From NCBI GenBank assembly GCA_027306955.1, contig DAHUXX010000099.1, positions 1 through 7,260 of the forward strand: a DNA stretch of 7,260 nt, written 5' to 3'. The position numbers and the translations under genes are program-made. Origin of the DNA: Acetobacteraceae bacterium. Lineage in GTDB: Bacteria > Pseudomonadota > Alphaproteobacteria > Acetobacterales > Acetobacteraceae. Below the pieces are notes generated by a model. It worked only from the letters and a program-made list of their open reading frames with translations, was not told where the DNA came from and searched no databases. This document shows, piece by piece, positions 6,494 through 7,260 of the stretch. Every line of letters starts with the position of its first letter. The first letter of the stretch is position 1.

Positions 6494-6504
6494 CAAAAAC
6501 CTGG
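6468..6504. repeat. Inverted repeat overlapping the dsrE2 promoter (possible operator)
   Basis: CCAGGTTT (6468-6475) and its exact reverse complement AAACCTGG (6497-6504) are separated by 21 nt. The left arm covers the end of the -35 box and the right arm covers the predicted start of transcription, so a bound regulator would enclose the -10 region. The arm centres are 29 bp apart, slightly under three helical turns. Upstream, GATTGCAATC (6421-6430) is a separate perfect 10-bp palindrome in the same divergent gap. Confidence 0.4.
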
Positions 6505-6509
6505 ATACG

Positions 6510-6524
6510 TTGGCTGCAAGCCAA
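6510..6524 (+). other. Small hairpin in the dsrE2 leader
   Basis: TTGGCT (6510-6515) pairs perfectly with AGCCAA (6519-6524) across a 3-nt loop, about 10 nt into the predicted transcript. It could stabilise the 5' end of the mRNA. The stem is short and no known riboswitch shape is visible in the rest of the leader (6525-6581). Confidence 0.25.
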
Positions 6525-6581
6525 GCGATGTGCCGGCTAACACGAGAAGCGCCTCTCACGGGCTGGAAGGATCGATCGACG

Positions 6582-7088
6582 ATGGAAGCGCAGAACGAGC
6601 CATCGGCAAACACCAAGAGCATGTCGATCATCGTCACCAAGGGCTCGCTCGACTGGGCCTACCCGCCCTTCATCCTGGCCACCACGGCGGCCGCGATGGG
6701 GGTGGACGTCACGATGTTCTTCACCTTCTACGGCCTGCCCCTGCTGCTCAAGAAGCTCAACCCTCAGCTCACCGTCCTCGGCAACCCGGCGATGAAGATG
6801 CCGATGATGGGGATGCATGTCGGTATGCCCAACATCATCGGCATGATCCCGGGCGTCGATGCCATGGCGACGACGATGATGAAGAACCTCATCAGGAAGA
6901 AGGGCGTCGCCTCGATCGAGGAGCTGCGCGAGGCCGCGATCGAATCCGACATCAACATGGTCGCGTGCCAGATGACCATGGACCTCTTCGAGTTCAAGCG
7001 CGAGGACATGATCGACGGCATCACGCTCGGCGGTGCCGCCACCTACATGGAAAACGCGCTCAAGGCCGACATCAATCTCTTCATCTGA
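6582..7088 (+). CDS. dsrE2: DsrE/DsrF/DrsH-like family protein, DsrE2 type (sulfur carrier)
   Basis: A 168-residue protein of the DsrE2 subgroup. DsrE-family proteins carry sulfur on a conserved cysteine and exchange it with TusA; in sulfur oxidisers dsrE2 often sits with rhodanese and tusA genes. The fold begins with MSIIVTKGSLDWAYPPFILA (14-33), and the single cysteine, C129, is in the signature INMVACQMTMDLF (124-136), followed by the family-typical DGITLGGAATYMENAL (145-160) and terminal NLFI. Residues 29-57 are strongly hydrophobic, consistent with the membrane association proposed for DsrE2. Residues 71-100 contain ten methionines. The ATG at 6582 follows GGAAGG (6565-6570) with an 11-nt spacer; an in-frame ATG at 6528 (adds 18 residues) and Met14 are alternatives. 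The neighbouring tusA starts 7 nt after the stop, so the pair forms an operon. Confidence 0.9.
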   Translation: MEAQNEPSANTKSMSIIVTKGSLDWAYPPFILATTAAAMGVDVTMFFTFYGLPLLLKKLNPQLTVLGNPAMKMPMMGMHVGMPNIIGMIPGVDAMATTMMKNLIRKKGVASIEELREAAIESDINMVACQMTMDLFEFKREDMIDGITLGGAATYMENALKADINLFI

Positions 7089-7095
7089 GGACATA

Positions 7096-7260
7096 ATGGC
7101 TGACCAGGTGCTCGACGCGAAGGGTCTCAACTGCCCGCTGCCGATCCTGCGGGCGAAGAAGGCGCTGAAGGAACTTCCCAAGGGCGGAACGCTCGAAGTG
7201 CTGGCGACCGACCCCGGCGCCGTCGCGGACTTCGCGGCCTTCTGCCGCACCACCGGCAAC
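7096..7260 (+). CDS. tusA: TusA family sulfurtransferase (3' end outside window)
   Basis: Fifty-five N-terminal residues of a protein usually about 75-80 long. GLNCPLPILRAKKAL (10-24) contains the CPxP motif whose cysteine, C13, carries persulfide sulfur. The second half reads VLATDPGAVADFAAFC (35-50), the usual TusA helix-strand pattern with a second cysteine, C50. TusA hands sulfur to partners in tRNA thiolation, molybdenum cofactor synthesis or dissimilatory sulfur oxidation. Placement directly after dsrE2 favours the sulfane-sulfur trafficking role rather than the tRNA role (inference). GAGG (7087-7090), overlapping the dsrE2 stop codon, is 5 nt from the ATG, so the two genes are probably translated from one message. 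What follows beyond the window would settle which pathway it serves. Confidence 0.92.
   Translation, partial: MADQVLDAKGLNCPLPILRAKKALKELPKGGTLEVLATDPGAVADFAAFCRTTGN

Noticed and set aside
4836..7088. A 750-codon plus-strand open frame that runs antisense to the TPR gene and into dsrE2 in frame
   Set aside because: Its first part is Arg/Pro/His-rich with no family resemblance and is the GC-rich reverse of a well-supported minus-strand gene. Only the last 168 residues, dsrE2, are real; that has its own promoter and ribosome site.
6537..7259. A 240-codon minus-strand open frame opposite dsrE2 and tusA
   Set aside because: His/Asp/Arg-rich reverse image of two recognisable genes; no motif of its own.

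Overview
The window is a chromosomal stretch of a GC-rich proteobacterium. Strong G/C preference at third codon positions and the protein families present (LpxR-type lipid A deacylase, a Hint-domain relic of the kind common in acetic-acid-bacteria relatives, a PEP-CTERM surface protein, a TTC38-type TPR protein and DsrE2/TusA) suggest an Alphaproteobacterium near Acetobacteraceae/Rhodospirillales. This placement is inferred from family knowledge, not from a marker gene.

Layout, left to right. (1) Positions 1-1437, plus strand: the C-terminal end of an MmgE/PrpD-family protein, then a phytanoyl-CoA dioxygenase-family Fe(II)/2-oxoglutarate oxygenase with an EctD-like active-site segment. (2) 1438-1708: a gap with an unusually AT-rich patch and short repeats. 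It leads into a PEP-CTERM secreted protein (1709-2485) that ends at a strong hairpin, 2506-2534, placed between convergent genes. (3) 4382 down to 2551, minus strand: an LpxR/DUF2219 outer-membrane lipid A deacylase homologue, then, 2 nt later, an NAD(P)-binding DUF1932-type oxidoreductase. (4) About 4904-4493, minus strand: a decayed Hint-domain gene whose N-terminal and C-terminal ends lie in different frames with the core missing. (5) 6317-4980, minus strand: a TTC38-type tetratricopeptide protein. (6) From 6465, plus strand, divergent from (5): a good sigma-70-like promoter overlapped by an 8-bp inverted repeat, then dsrE2 and tusA (cut by the window end), a sulfur-transfer pair.

Functionally the window is a patchwork. 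The linked sets are dsrE2-tusA (protein-bound sulfane sulfur handling), the tightly coupled lpxR-like/oxidoreductase pair, and possibly the PrpD/PhyH pair. The PEP-CTERM protein and the LpxR homologue both concern the cell surface but are not in one transcript. I found no rRNA, tRNA, CRISPR array, insertion sequence or phage gene. The least expected content is the Hint-domain pseudogene, which an automatic caller would probably report as a 114-residue hypothetical protein.
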